Below are positions 39,073-48,323 of a DNA stretch of 64,000 bases, in pieces. The first letter of the stretch is position 1; each line of letters starts with the position of its first letter. The position numbers and the translations under genes were made by a program. The stretch lies in assembly GCF_012971745.1 (NCBI RefSeq), contig NZ_CP048834.1, forward strand, positions 2,604,001-2,668,000. Reading direction: 5' to 3'. The notes beneath the pieces are model-generated. The model saw only the letters and a list, made by a program, of their open reading frames with translations. It was not told the origin of the DNA and did not search any database. This DNA comes from Starkeya sp. ORNL1 (lineage in GTDB: Bacteria > Pseudomonadota > Alphaproteobacteria > Rhizobiales > Xanthobacteraceae).

Positions 39073-40614
39073 ATGAAGAATACCGGAATAGTGTCGGCGG
39101 GCGCCGCCGCCGTGCTCGGTGCCGTCCTCTTAGCTGCCGTCCCGTTCGCGGCTCCTGCGCAGGCGCAGGATACCTCGAAGGACATCAAGATCGTCATGGC
39201 ATCGGCGGTCGACGTGGTCGAGCCGTGCCACATGAACTCGACCGGCTATATCGGCCTCGTGCTCAAGGAGAACGTCGTCGAGACACTCCTCAAGCTCGAT
39301 CCCAAGACCAGCAAGCCGCTGCCCAACCTCGCCACCGAATGGACGCAGGTCGACCCGCGGACCTGGCGCATCAAGCTGCGCGAGGGCGTCAAGTTCCACG
39401 ACGGCACGCCGTTCGACGCCGATGCCGTGGTCACCGCGCTGAACCGCCAGTTCGTGCCGGAACTGGCCTGCCGCGACATGATCCGCAGCTTCGGCAGCGT
39501 GAGGATCCAGCCCAAGGCGGTCGACAAATACACCGTCGACATCGTCACCACCGAACCGATGCCGCTGATGCCGCTGACGCTGGCGCAGACCGGCATGACG
39601 GCGCCGAGCACCTCGATGAAGGAAGCCTCGCGCGCCCCGGTTGGCACTGGCCCCTATGTCTTCACCAGCTGGGACCCGGCGCAGAGCCTCGTCCTCACCC
39701 GCTTCGACGGCTATTGGGGCGACAAGCCGCAGGTCCGCAAGGCCACCTATGTGTGGCGCTCCGAGCCGGCGCTGCGCGCTTCCATGGTCCAGGTCGGCGA
39801 AGCCGATATCGGCTTGCAGATCGCCCCGCAGGACGCAGTGAATCCCGAGACCGACATCGGCTATCTCAACGCCGACACCAGCCGCGTCCGCTTCTTCATG
39901 GACAAGCCGCCGCTGAACGATGTGCGGGTACGCAAGGCGATGAACCTCGCCGTCGACCGCAGCGCCTTCATCGGCACCATCGTCAGCCCGCTGTCGGTGC
40001 CGGCGAGCCAGTTCATGCTGCCCAGCGTCAATGGCTACGACCCCACTTTGAAGCCGTGGCCCTACGATCCCGCCAAGGCAAAGGCGCTGATCGCCGAGGC
40101 CAAGGCCGCCGGCGTGCCGGTCAACAAGGAGATCGTGCTCTATGGCAGCGAGTTCATGCAGGCCAATCTCAGCGAGATGCTGGAGACGCTGGTGCAGAAC
40201 TGGCAGGAGATCGGCCTGAACGTGAAGATCCAGATGGTCGACAAGATCCAGCATTCGGCCATCCGCCGGAAGCCGTATCCCACCGACCGCGGCCCGACCA
40301 TGGTGCATGAGTTGCACGACAACGTCGCCGGCGACGCCTTCTACACCATGATCGTCTACTACACGTCGAACGGCGGCCTCACCAACATCTACGACCCCGC
40401 GCTCGACAAGCTGTTGCAGCAAGCCTCGGTCTCGACCGGCGAGGAACGCACCAAGCTGTTCCAGCAGGCCAATCGCCAGATCCAGCAGGACATCGTGCCG
40501 GACGTCATGCTGTTCCACATGGTCAGCTACATCCGGGTCGGCAAGCGCGTGTCCTACACGCCGGACTTCACCACCCAGGGCAAGCTCGAACTGAGCGCCA
40601 TCACCTTCAAGTAG
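39073..40614 (+). CDS. ABC-transporter solute-binding protein, peptide/opine type (family 5)
   Basis: A 513-aa periplasmic receptor. The signal peptide ends AQAQD (about residue 32). The domain features of DppA/OppA-type proteins are present: RTWRIKLREGVKFHDGTPFDADAVV (100-124, in part), VGTGPYVFTSWDPAQ and VRKAMNLAVDRSAFI. Ligands of this family include di- and oligopeptides, opines, nickel and oligosaccharides. GGGAGG lies nine bases before the ATG. It is the first gene of a seven-gene operon (39073-48310). Confidence 0.93.
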   Translation: MKNTGIVSAGAAAVLGAVLLAAVPFAAPAQAQDTSKDIKIVMASAVDVVEPCHMNSTGYIGLVLKENVVETLLKLDPKTSKPLPNLATEWTQVDPRTWRIKLREGVKFHDGTPFDADAVVTALNRQFVPELACRDMIRSFGSVRIQPKAVDKYTVDIVTTEPMPLMPLTLAQTGMTAPSTSMKEASRAPVGTGPYVFTSWDPAQSLVLTRFDGYWGDKPQVRKATYVWRSEPALRASMVQVGEADIGLQIAPQDAVNPETDIGYLNADTSRVRFFMDKPPLNDVRVRKAMNLAVDRSAFIGTIVSPLSVPASQFMLPSVNGYDPTLKPWPYDPAKAKALIAEAKAAGVPVNKEIVLYGSEFMQANLSEMLETLVQNWQEIGLNVKIQMVDKIQHSAIRRKPYPTDRGPTMVHELHDNVAGDAFYTMIVYYTSNGGLTNIYDPALDKLLQQASVSTGEERTKLFQQANRQIQQDIVPDVMLFHMVSYIRVGKRVSYTPDFTTQGKLELSAITFK

Positions 40615-40694
40615 CGCTCATTTCCGGAAGGCGGCCAGCGCGGCCGCCCTCCCCGAGCTGCCGTGATCGACAATCCGCCGAGAGAGGAAGACCC

Positions 40695-41780
40695 ATGCCT
40701 ATCTTCAAGTGGGACAATGCTCCCTATGAGGGCGAGCACATCTTCGACAATCCGCCGCCTTTCCATCAGGGATTGTGCAAATACGGGGCGCGTCCCTACT
40801 GGTCGCCGGACGGCAAGCGCATCGCCTTCGTCGAGAAGGCCTATGGCGACGTGCACGAGATCGACCTCGATACCCGGCAGATCCGCAACCTCACCGGCGC
40901 GAACGGCGAACACCACTCGTTCCTGCGCGTGCTATTCCTGCGCAATGGCGACTATCTGCTGATCGGGCCGAAGCAGTTCAAGCATCACCACGTCAGCCGC
41001 TACGTGGAATCCGAGCTCTGGTACATGGACAAGGATGCCAGCGCGCCGCCGCGCCCGCTCGGCCTGACCTTCTTCGAGGGCATCGGCGTCTCCGCCATCG
41101 CCGACCGCATCACCTATTCGCGCCATGGCGAGCACGATCCGCGGCTCGGCACCATCGAGGACTTCGAGTGCTACGTGACCGAGCTGGACTACGGCCCGAA
41201 CGGCGCCGAGCTCGGCGCCACCCGGCCGATCTACCGCTCGCCCACCGGGCTGCGCCGGCCGGAGCCGCAGGACTTCCGTAACAACGACACCGAGGTCGTC
41301 ATGGCCGAATATATCGGCCCGCGCGATCGCAGCACGACGTGGCGGACGCAGACCCGCGGCATCGACCTCAAGACGCTGGACGTGCGCACCTATATTGACG
41401 AGCCGCTGACCCATAACGAGCCGGAAGGCATCTTCCCGAACCACGAGCACATCTGCCTCGAATCCTCATGCGACTTCGTGGACCAGTTCCCGCCGATCGA
41501 TCTGTGGAAGCTGAAGCTCGACGGTTCAAGCCGCCGCGTGCGCATGACCCGCATGTTCGACCGCGCACCCTGGCGCGCCAGCAATTCGAATGTCAGCCCG
41601 GACGGCAAATGGCTGGCCTTCATGGTCAACACCTATACCAGCGAGCCTGGCTTCGGCATGGGCATCGGCCTCCTCGACCTCGAGGCGTGGGAGCAAAGCG
41701 AATACGCCCAGCAATGGGAAACGCCGGCCGAGCGCGCCGAGCTGCGCAAGAAGACGGGTGAGTACGCCGAGACCAAATGA
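40695..41780 (+). CDS. cytosolic WD40/TolB-like beta-propeller protein
   Basis: A 361-aa protein with no signal peptide. PD40-type motifs (YWSPDGKRIAFVEKAYG near the start and NVSPDGKWLAFMVN near 301) indicate a beta-propeller. His-rich stretches (FKHHHVSRY, NHEHICLE) could bind metal. Oligogalacturonate lyases share a similar propeller, but their specific motifs are not recognisable. It lies between the receptor and permease genes, an unusual place, suggesting it acts on the imported compound. Function unknown. Confidence 0.6.
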   Translation: MPIFKWDNAPYEGEHIFDNPPPFHQGLCKYGARPYWSPDGKRIAFVEKAYGDVHEIDLDTRQIRNLTGANGEHHSFLRVLFLRNGDYLLIGPKQFKHHHVSRYVESELWYMDKDASAPPRPLGLTFFEGIGVSAIADRITYSRHGEHDPRLGTIEDFECYVTELDYGPNGAELGATRPIYRSPTGLRRPEPQDFRNNDTEVVMAEYIGPRDRSTTWRTQTRGIDLKTLDVRTYIDEPLTHNEPEGIFPNHEHICLESSCDFVDQFPPIDLWKLKLDGSSRRVRMTRMFDRAPWRASNSNVSPDGKWLAFMVNTYTSEPGFGMGIGLLDLEAWEQSEYAQQWETPAERAELRKKTGEYAETK

Positions 41781-41853
41781 GACGAGGGTGCCTCGCGCGG
41801 TCCGGTCCGCGCGGGGGCACCCAATGTCCCGACAGAACATTCCGGAGGCGACC

Positions 41854-42771
41854 ATGGGCGGCTACGTCACGAACCGAATGCTCCATAGCGCCATCTCGAT
41901 GATGGGGCTGATCATCCTCGTCTTCTTTCTGGCGCGGCTGACGGGCAATCCGACCGACCTCTATCTGCCGATCGACGCGCCCGCGGATGTGCGCGCCGCC
42001 TTCTCCCATGCCAACGGCTTCGACCAGCCGCTGCTGGTGCAGTTCCAGCACTTCCTCACCAATCTGGTGCAGCTCAATTTCGGCAATTCGCTGCGACTGG
42101 AGCGGCCGGCGCTGGATCTCGTGCTGCAGGCATTCCCGACCTCGCTGATGCTTGCCGCCACCGCCATGACACTGGCGCTGGTGATCGCCATCGTCGCCGG
42201 CTCGCTCGCCGCGCGCAGCCCCAACGGCGTGCTCGACCGTTTCGTCAACATGATCTCGCTGGCGGGCGCCAGCCTGCCGAACTTCTGGCTGGCTTTGGTC
42301 AGCGTGCTGGTGTTCGCGGTGTGGCTGCGCTGGCTGCCGACCTCCGGCACCGGCGGGTTGGCCTACTGGATATTGCCGGTCGTGGTGCTGGCGGTGCGGC
42401 CCTGCGGCCTGCTGGCCCAGGTGGTGCGCGGGGCGATGATCAGCGCGCTGTCCTCGGCCTATGTGAAGACGGCGCGGGCCAAGGGCGTGCGCAAGCGCAT
42501 CATCGTGTTCGTCCATGCGCTGCGCAACGCCATGCTGCCGATCATTACCGTCGCCGGCGACCAGGCCTCGGGCATGATCAATGGCGCGGTGGTGATCGAG
42601 ATGATCTTCGGCTTTCCGGGCATCGGCCGGCTGATGATGGAATCGATCCAGTACCGCGACTTCGCGGTGATCCAGGCCGGCGTGATCGTCACCGCCGCCG
42701 CCATCTTCCTGCTCAACATCGTGATCGACCTCGCTTACGCGCTGCTCGATCCACGCATCAAGCACGCGTGA
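41854..42771 (+). CDS. ABC-transporter permease, DppB type
   Basis: A 305-aa inner-membrane protein with six helices and the EAA coupling motif VKTARAKGVRKRIIVFVHALRNAML (split over residues 202-226). The N-terminal FFLARLTGNPTDLYLPIDAP loop is typical of DppB/OppB. A perfect GGAGG six bases before the ATG at 41854 fixes the start, rather than the in-frame ATG at 41824. It pairs with the next gene. Confidence 0.94.
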   Translation: MGGYVTNRMLHSAISMMGLIILVFFLARLTGNPTDLYLPIDAPADVRAAFSHANGFDQPLLVQFQHFLTNLVQLNFGNSLRLERPALDLVLQAFPTSLMLAATAMTLALVIAIVAGSLAARSPNGVLDRFVNMISLAGASLPNFWLALVSVLVFAVWLRWLPTSGTGGLAYWILPVVVLAVRPCGLLAQVVRGAMISALSSAYVKTARAKGVRKRIIVFVHALRNAMLPIITVAGDQASGMINGAVVIEMIFGFPGIGRLMMESIQYRDFAVIQAGVIVTAAAIFLLNIVIDLAYALLDPRIKHA

Positions 42772-42779
42772 GGGTGGAA

Positions 42780-43700
42780 ATGACCATGACGGCTCCCTCC
42801 CTCGCAGTGGCCGAACCCTCAGCCTGGCGCCAGTCGCTCGGCCTGTTGTGGCGCGACAAGTTCGCCTTCGTCGCCGTGCTGTTCCTGATCCTGGTGGTGC
42901 TCGCCGCCTGCTTCGGGCCCTGGCTGTTCGGCGCTACCGCGACCAAGATCAACCTGCTGGCGCGCAACGCGCCGCCGCTGTCGACGCAGCTCGGCTGGCA
43001 TTATGTGCTCGGCGCGGATTCGCTCGGCCGCTCCATCCTCGCCCGCATCATCGTCGGCGCGCAGAACACCATGATGCTGGCCGGCTGCTCGGTCATCGCC
43101 GCGCTGCTGATCGGCTCGCTGCTCGGATTTGTTGCCGGCTATCGGAACGACTGGACCGGCAGCATCATCATGCGCCTCGCCGACATATTGATGAGCTTCC
43201 CGTCGCTGCTGCTGGCGATGATCGTGCTCTATGTGCTCACGCCTGGTGTCGCCAACGTCATACTGGTGCTCGCCATCACCCGCATCCCGATCTATCTGCG
43301 CACCACCCGCGCCGAGGTGCTGGAGATCCGCGAGCGCACCTTTGTAGTCGCGGCGCGGGTCATGGGTGCCTCCCCCTGGCGCATCGTGTGGAAGCACATC
43401 CGCCCCACGGTGACGCCGACGCTGGTGACCATCGCGACGCTGGAATTCGCCTTCGTGATGCTGTCCGAATCGAGTCTCAGCTTCCTCGGCCTCGGCATTC
43501 AGGCGCCGGAATTCACCTGGGGCGCGATGGTGGCGCAGGGCCAGAGCTATCTCGGCACCGCCTGGTGGGTCGCCTTCTGGCCCGGCCTCGCCATCACCCT
43601 CACCGCCATGTCGCTCAACCTACTCGCCAACTGGGTGCGGATCGTCACCGATCCGGTGCAGCGCTGGCGGCTCGAATCCAGGAAGCCCGCCAATGGCTGA
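42780..43700 (+). CDS. ABC-transporter permease, DppC type
   Basis: A 306-aa permease with the N-terminal OppC extension (helix at about 29-50), six helices in all, HYVLGADSLGRSILARII and EAA motif VVAARVMGASPWRIVWKHIRP. The ATG at 42780 has AGGGTGG just before. It ends inside the next gene: the ATPase ATG (43693) overlaps its stop by eight bases. Confidence 0.94.
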   Translation: MTMTAPSLAVAEPSAWRQSLGLLWRDKFAFVAVLFLILVVLAACFGPWLFGATATKINLLARNAPPLSTQLGWHYVLGADSLGRSILARIIVGAQNTMMLAGCSVIAALLIGSLLGFVAGYRNDWTGSIIMRLADILMSFPSLLLAMIVLYVLTPGVANVILVLAITRIPIYLRTTRAEVLEIRERTFVVAARVMGASPWRIVWKHIRPTVTPTLVTIATLEFAFVMLSESSLSFLGLGIQAPEFTWGAMVAQGQSYLGTAWWVAFWPGLAITLTAMSLNLLANWVRIVTDPVQRWRLESRKPANG

Positions 43701-45330
43701 GGACAATGGTCATCTCGTCGAGGTCCGCAACCTCTCGGTCGAGTTCCACACCAAGGGCGGCGTGGTGCCGGCGGTGCGCGATGTCTCCTGGCACATCGAT
43801 CGCGGCGAGACGCTCGCCATTCTCGGCGAGAGTGGCTCGGGCAAGAGCGTCAGTTCCTCGGCGCTGATGGGGCTTATCGACATTCCGCCGGGTCGGATCA
43901 CCTCGGGCGAAGTGCTCTATTGCGGCGAGGACCTGCTCAAGGTCTCGCCGGAGCGCCAACGCGAGATCAACGGCTCGCGCATCGCCATGGTGTTCCAGGA
44001 CACGCTGGCGGCGCTGAACCCGGTCTACCAGATCGGCTGGCAGGTGGCGGAGACGTTCCGCTCGCACGGCGTGGCGCGCACCACCGCCAATGAGAAGGCG
44101 CTGGAGTTGCTGGAGCGCGTCGGCCTGCCCAATGCCGCGGCGCGCTTCGGCGACTATCCGCACCAATTCTCCGGCGGCCAGCGCCAGCGCATCATGATCG
44201 CGATGGCGATCGCGCTGAACCCGGACCTCTTGATCGCCGACGAGCCGACCACCGCGCTCGACGTCACCGTGCAGGCGCGCATCCTGCGATTGCTCAAGGA
44301 CCTGCAGCGCGAGCGCGGCATGGGCCTGCTCATGATCACCCACGATCTCGGCATCGTCGCCGGCATGGCCGACCGCGTCGCCATCATGAATGGCGGGCGC
44401 ATCGTCGAGACCGGCACGGTGAAAGAGGTGTTCGAGACCCCGCAGCACCCCTATACGCGCAGCTTGCTCGACGCCGTCCCCGGACGGCACGGCTTCCCGG
44501 CGACGGCAGAACGCGCCGCGGAGATAGAGCCGCTCTTGAGGGTCGAGACCCTCTCGAAGGAATATGCCAGCGCCGCGAGCCTGTTCCGGCCGGCAAAGCC
44601 GCCTGTCCTGGCGCTCAACGGCGTGTCCTTCACGCTCGGGCGCGGCGAGACGCTGGGCATTGTCGGCGAGTCCGGCTCCGGCAAGTCGACACTGGTGCGT
44701 ACGCTGATCGGATTGGAAGAGGCGACCAATGGCGACGCTTTCTATCGCGGCCAGAGCCTGATCCACACCACTCCCGACGGCCGCGACTTTGCGCGCCGCC
44801 AGATCCAGATGGTGTTCCAGGATCCGACCGCCTCGCTCAATCCGCGCATGAGCGTGATGGAGATCATTTCCGAACCCTGGGCGATCCACCGCGATGTGCT
44901 GCCGCGCCAGCTCTGGAAGGAGCGGGTCGGCGACCTGCTGGAACAGGTCGGGCTGTTGCGCGAGCACGCCGCGCGCTTCCCGCACCAATTCTCGGGCGGC
45001 CAGCGCCAGCGCATCGCCATTGCCCGCGCCTTGGCGCTGAAGCCGGAGATCATCATCTGCGACGAGGCGGTGTCCTCGCTCGACGTCTCGGTGCAGGCAC
45101 AGGTCATCGCGCTGCTGAAGAACCTGAAGGACGAGTTCGGCCTGTCCTATCTCTTCATCGCCCACGACCTGCCGGTGGTGCGCAGCTTCGCCGACCGGGT
45201 GCTGGTGATGCACAAGGGCACCATCGTCGAGCAAGGCCCGACCCGGCAGATCTTCACCGACCCGCAGCACCCCTACACCCGCGAGCTGCTCAGCTCCGAC
45301 CCGATCCTCAGCACGAGCGTCGCCGCCTAG
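43693..45330 (+). CDS. ABC-transporter ATPase with two fused nucleotide-binding domains (DppD-DppF type)
   Basis: A 545-aa protein with two complete ATPase halves. Each has Walker A (GESGSGKS at 45-52 and again near 325), the signature FSGGQRQRI, and Walker B (LLIADEPTTALD and IIICDEAVSSLD). Each half is followed by the oligopeptide-type C-terminal segment HPYTRSLL or HPYTRELL. It would power the two permeases. In most DppD/DppF systems the two are separate genes, though fused forms are common. Confidence 0.95.
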   Translation: MAEDNGHLVEVRNLSVEFHTKGGVVPAVRDVSWHIDRGETLAILGESGSGKSVSSSALMGLIDIPPGRITSGEVLYCGEDLLKVSPERQREINGSRIAMVFQDTLAALNPVYQIGWQVAETFRSHGVARTTANEKALELLERVGLPNAAARFGDYPHQFSGGQRQRIMIAMAIALNPDLLIADEPTTALDVTVQARILRLLKDLQRERGMGLLMITHDLGIVAGMADRVAIMNGGRIVETGTVKEVFETPQHPYTRSLLDAVPGRHGFPATAERAAEIEPLLRVETLSKEYASAASLFRPAKPPVLALNGVSFTLGRGETLGIVGESGSGKSTLVRTLIGLEEATNGDAFYRGQSLIHTTPDGRDFARRQIQMVFQDPTASLNPRMSVMEIISEPWAIHRDVLPRQLWKERVGDLLEQVGLLREHAARFPHQFSGGQRQRIAIARALALKPEIIICDEAVSSLDVSVQAQVIALLKNLKDEFGLSYLFIAHDLPVVRSFADRVLVMHKGTIVEQGPTRQIFTDPQHPYTRELLSSDPILSTSVAA

Positions 45331-45386
45331 CCGGCGCCGCTCACCCGTCCACTTTCCACGCCCGTCGCGCGGGCGGCCGCAGAACC

Positions 45387-47528
45387 ATGGGTAATCGCAT
45401 GACGTCTCATATCGATCACAGCTGGCTGAAGCAGGCGCTCGTCATGATCATGACGCTGCGCGAAGGCGATGCGGCGACCTGGGATGTCGAGAAGATGGCG
45501 GAGTTCGCCAAGTCCTTCTCGCTCGACGCTCTCGGCTTCTCGGTCGGCGGCATCGTCGCCTTCTATCCGACGCAGGTGAAGCACCACCCGCGCGCCGCCA
45601 CACTGGGAGATCGCGACCTGCCGGCCGAAATGATCGCGGCCTTGAAGACGCGCGGCATCCGCCCGATCGCCCGCATCGATCCCTCCATGGCCTCGCGCCA
45701 GCTCTATGAGGAGCGGCCGGAATGGTTCGTGCAGGACAAGACCGGCGCGCCGGTCTCGGTGCACGGGCATTTCATCACCTGCCCGAATGGCGGCTATTAC
45801 CGCGACTTCATGATGCGCGTCGTCGAGGAGATGCTGACGCGCTACCCGTTCGACGGCCTCTGGGCCAATGCCGCGCAGTTCTCGCCCTGGCACACGCCGC
45901 GCTGCCATTGCGCGGCCTGCCAGTCCAAGTTCCGCGCCCGCACCGGCAAGGCGATCCCGGAGGAGAACTGGGGCGACGAGACCTGGCGCCAGTACAATGA
46001 ATGGCGCTACGAGTGCATCGCCGAGTGGAACGCCGAGGTGCAGGCGCTCAAGACCCGCGTGCGCCCGGAATGCGCCTGGATCCCGCTCAGCCAGGTTGCC
46101 GAATCCTGGGACCATTCGCGCGTCGGTGGCTGGGACCTCGACTACACCGAGCCGCACCAGGACGGCATCGTGCTCGAGGCGCAGCGCCGCTACACCAACA
46201 TGTTCTGGCCGGGCCTGGAGGCGCGCTACATGCGCGAACTCGCCCCCGGCAAGGGCGGCGGCATCACCGTGAGCTACTTCCTGCCGTGGTGGCGCTTCTA
46301 CAGCGTGCCGGCGGCGGAGAACCAGATGTGGGCCGGCCAGATCATGGCGCAGGGCGTGATGCCCTGGCTCCATGTCACCGGCTATCAGGAGCGCCATTTC
46401 GACCGGCGCGGCCTTGACAGCCTGCGCACCTTGTTCGCGCGCTTCCGCGCCAACCGCGACACCTATCTCGGCAACCGCTCGGCCGCGGAAGTGGCGCTGG
46501 TGTTCTCGCGGCACAGCCTCGACAATTTCGGCCACCAGGACCCGACCGGACGCTATCTCGACCATTTCCGCGGCGCCTACAACGCGATGATGGACCAGCG
46601 CATCCCGTTCGACATCGTCTCGGGACACCGCATCACCGCGGAGACGCTGGCGCGCTACCGCACCATCATGCTGCCCAATGCTGCCTGCCTGTCGGAAGCT
46701 GCGCTCGCCGCGCTGGAGGGCTTCGTGAAGGACGGCGGCCTCGTCGTTTCGACCTATCGCTCCGGCGATTTCGACGAGCTCGGCCATCCCCACGCCGAGC
46801 CATTGCTGCACCGGCTCGCCGGCGTGACGCAGACCGGCGTGACCTGGAAGGGCCTGCGCGCGGCCTACGCCGCCATCCGCGATCCGGCTGACCCGCTGCT
46901 CGCCGGCTTCGACGGCACCGACCTCCTGCCGGTCGCCGGCGACATCGTGTTCGTGCGCACGTCCGATGGCGAGCAGCGCGTCGCCCCGATCACCCTGATC
47001 CCGCCGGTCGAGGGCGAGGTCGGCAGCGGCATCAGCGTGCCGGAGTTCAACGTCATCGAGCACGTCACCGACTATCCGATGGTGATCGATCGTGCCTCGG
47101 GGTCAGGACGCGTCATCCACTTCCCCTGGCAACCGGACCTGATCGGCTTCCGCTACGGGCTGCGCGACCTGTTCCAGCTGATCGGCAATGCGGTGAAGAG
47201 CGCGTCCGGTTGGAGTGATGTGGTGCGGGTCCACGGCCCCGGCCTCGTCGACGTCACCGTGCTGGAGCGCAACGACCGGCTGGTGGTCTCGCTGGTGAAC
47301 TTCTCCTCGCCCGGCAGCTTCAACACCGGGCAGCGCCGCATCATCCAGGAACTGGTACCACTGCACGCTCTGGCGCTGGAGGTGCGCGCGCCCGAGGGCT
47401 TCACCGGCAACGCGGCGCGGCTGGTCTTTGCCGAACGCGACGTGCCGGTGGAACGGCGCGGCGATTATCTCCACCTCACGCTGCCGCGGCTCGACGCCAT
47501 GGAAACCATCGAGTTCAGGATCGGCTGA
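45387..47528 (+). CDS. putative glycoside hydrolase (GHL6-like N-domain, GH42-type trimerisation domain)
   Basis: A 713-aa cytosolic protein. The N-terminal region (about 15-330) reads like a TIM-barrel hydrolase of the hypothetical glycosyl hydrolase 6 type, with ITCPNGGYYRDFMMRVVEE, a FDGLWANAAQF segment and a CHCAACQ cluster that may bind a metal. Residues about 350-560 resemble the beta-galactosidase trimerisation (glutamine amidotransferase-like) domain (EVALVFSRHSLDNFG, FVKDGGLVVSTYRSG). A C-terminal beta domain follows. The natural substrate is not known. In this operon it may release an acid or sugar from the imported compound. Confidence 0.72.
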   Translation: MGNRMTSHIDHSWLKQALVMIMTLREGDAATWDVEKMAEFAKSFSLDALGFSVGGIVAFYPTQVKHHPRAATLGDRDLPAEMIAALKTRGIRPIARIDPSMASRQLYEERPEWFVQDKTGAPVSVHGHFITCPNGGYYRDFMMRVVEEMLTRYPFDGLWANAAQFSPWHTPRCHCAACQSKFRARTGKAIPEENWGDETWRQYNEWRYECIAEWNAEVQALKTRVRPECAWIPLSQVAESWDHSRVGGWDLDYTEPHQDGIVLEAQRRYTNMFWPGLEARYMRELAPGKGGGITVSYFLPWWRFYSVPAAENQMWAGQIMAQGVMPWLHVTGYQERHFDRRGLDSLRTLFARFRANRDTYLGNRSAAEVALVFSRHSLDNFGHQDPTGRYLDHFRGAYNAMMDQRIPFDIVSGHRITAETLARYRTIMLPNAACLSEAALAALEGFVKDGGLVVSTYRSGDFDELGHPHAEPLLHRLAGVTQTGVTWKGLRAAYAAIRDPADPLLAGFDGTDLLPVAGDIVFVRTSDGEQRVAPITLIPPVEGEVGSGISVPEFNVIEHVTDYPMVIDRASGSGRVIHFPWQPDLIGFRYGLRDLFQLIGNAVKSASGWSDVVRVHGPGLVDVTVLERNDRLVVSLVNFSSPGSFNTGQRRIIQELVPLHALALEVRAPEGFTGNAARLVFAERDVPVERRGDYLHLTLPRLDAMETIEFRIG

Positions 47529-47533
47529 CGCCT

Positions 47534-48310
47534 ATGCCGTTCTGCCCGATGGAAGGCTGGAGCCTTCATTACACCGTCGAGGGCGAGGCCGGCGCGCCCG
47601 CCCTCATCCTCTCCAATTCGCTGGCCGCCGACATCTCGATGTGGGACCGGCAGGCGCCGCGCTGGGCGACGCGCTTCCGCGTGGTGCGCTACGACCAGCG
47701 CGGCCACGGCCGCAGCAGCGCGACCGGCGGCGACTATTCCATCGACATTTTAGGGCACGACGTGATCGCGCTGATGGACCACCTCGGCATCGCGCGTGCC
47801 GACTGGTGCGGCATTTCGATGGGCGGCATGACCGGGATGTGGCTCGCCATGCACGCGCCCGAACGGATGCGGCGGCTGGTGCTGGCCAACACCGCGGCCC
47901 ACATGCCACCGCGCGAATTGTGGGACGAGCGCATCGCCACGGCCCGCACGCGCGGCATGGAAGCGCTCGCCACGCCGACGGTGGAGCGCTGGTTCCCTGC
48001 CGGGTTCCGCGCGCGGGAGCCCGACATCGTGGCCGGCATTCGCGCGGTGGTGGCGGCAACGCCGGTGGACGGCTATGCCGGCTGCTGCGCCGCGATCCGC
48101 GACCTCGATCTGCGCGACGGGCTCGCCGCGATCCAGCACCCGGCACTCGTCATTGTCGGCGACAAGGACCCGTCGACGCCGCCGGCCGCCGGCGAGTTCA
48201 TCCATGCGCGCATCCCCGGGGCGCTCATCGCCCGGCTCGATGCCGCGCATATGTCGAATGTCGAGCGGCCGAACGAGTTTGCCAGCCTGATCGAGGCATT
48301 CCTCGAATAG
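47534..48310 (+). CDS. alpha/beta hydrolase, 3-oxoadipate enol-lactonase-like
   Basis: A 258-aa hydrolase. The nucleophile elbow is GISMGG (Ser96), the oxyanion-hole strand ILSNSLAADISMWD is like that of PcaD-type lactonases, with catalytic Asp in VGDKDPSTP and His in DAAHMSNVE. It starts five bases after the preceding gene. With an upstream cycloisomerase-type enzyme (37894) a lactone intermediate is plausible, but the aromatic pathway genes of the beta-ketoadipate route are absent, so a different lactone is likely. Confidence 0.85.
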   Translation: MPFCPMEGWSLHYTVEGEAGAPALILSNSLAADISMWDRQAPRWATRFRVVRYDQRGHGRSSATGGDYSIDILGHDVIALMDHLGIARADWCGISMGGMTGMWLAMHAPERMRRLVLANTAAHMPPRELWDERIATARTRGMEALATPTVERWFPAGFRAREPDIVAGIRAVVAATPVDGYAGCCAAIRDLDLRDGLAAIQHPALVIVGDKDPSTPPAAGEFIHARIPGALIARLDAAHMSNVERPNEFASLIEAFLE

Positions 48311-48323
48311 CCCAGGTGGCACA

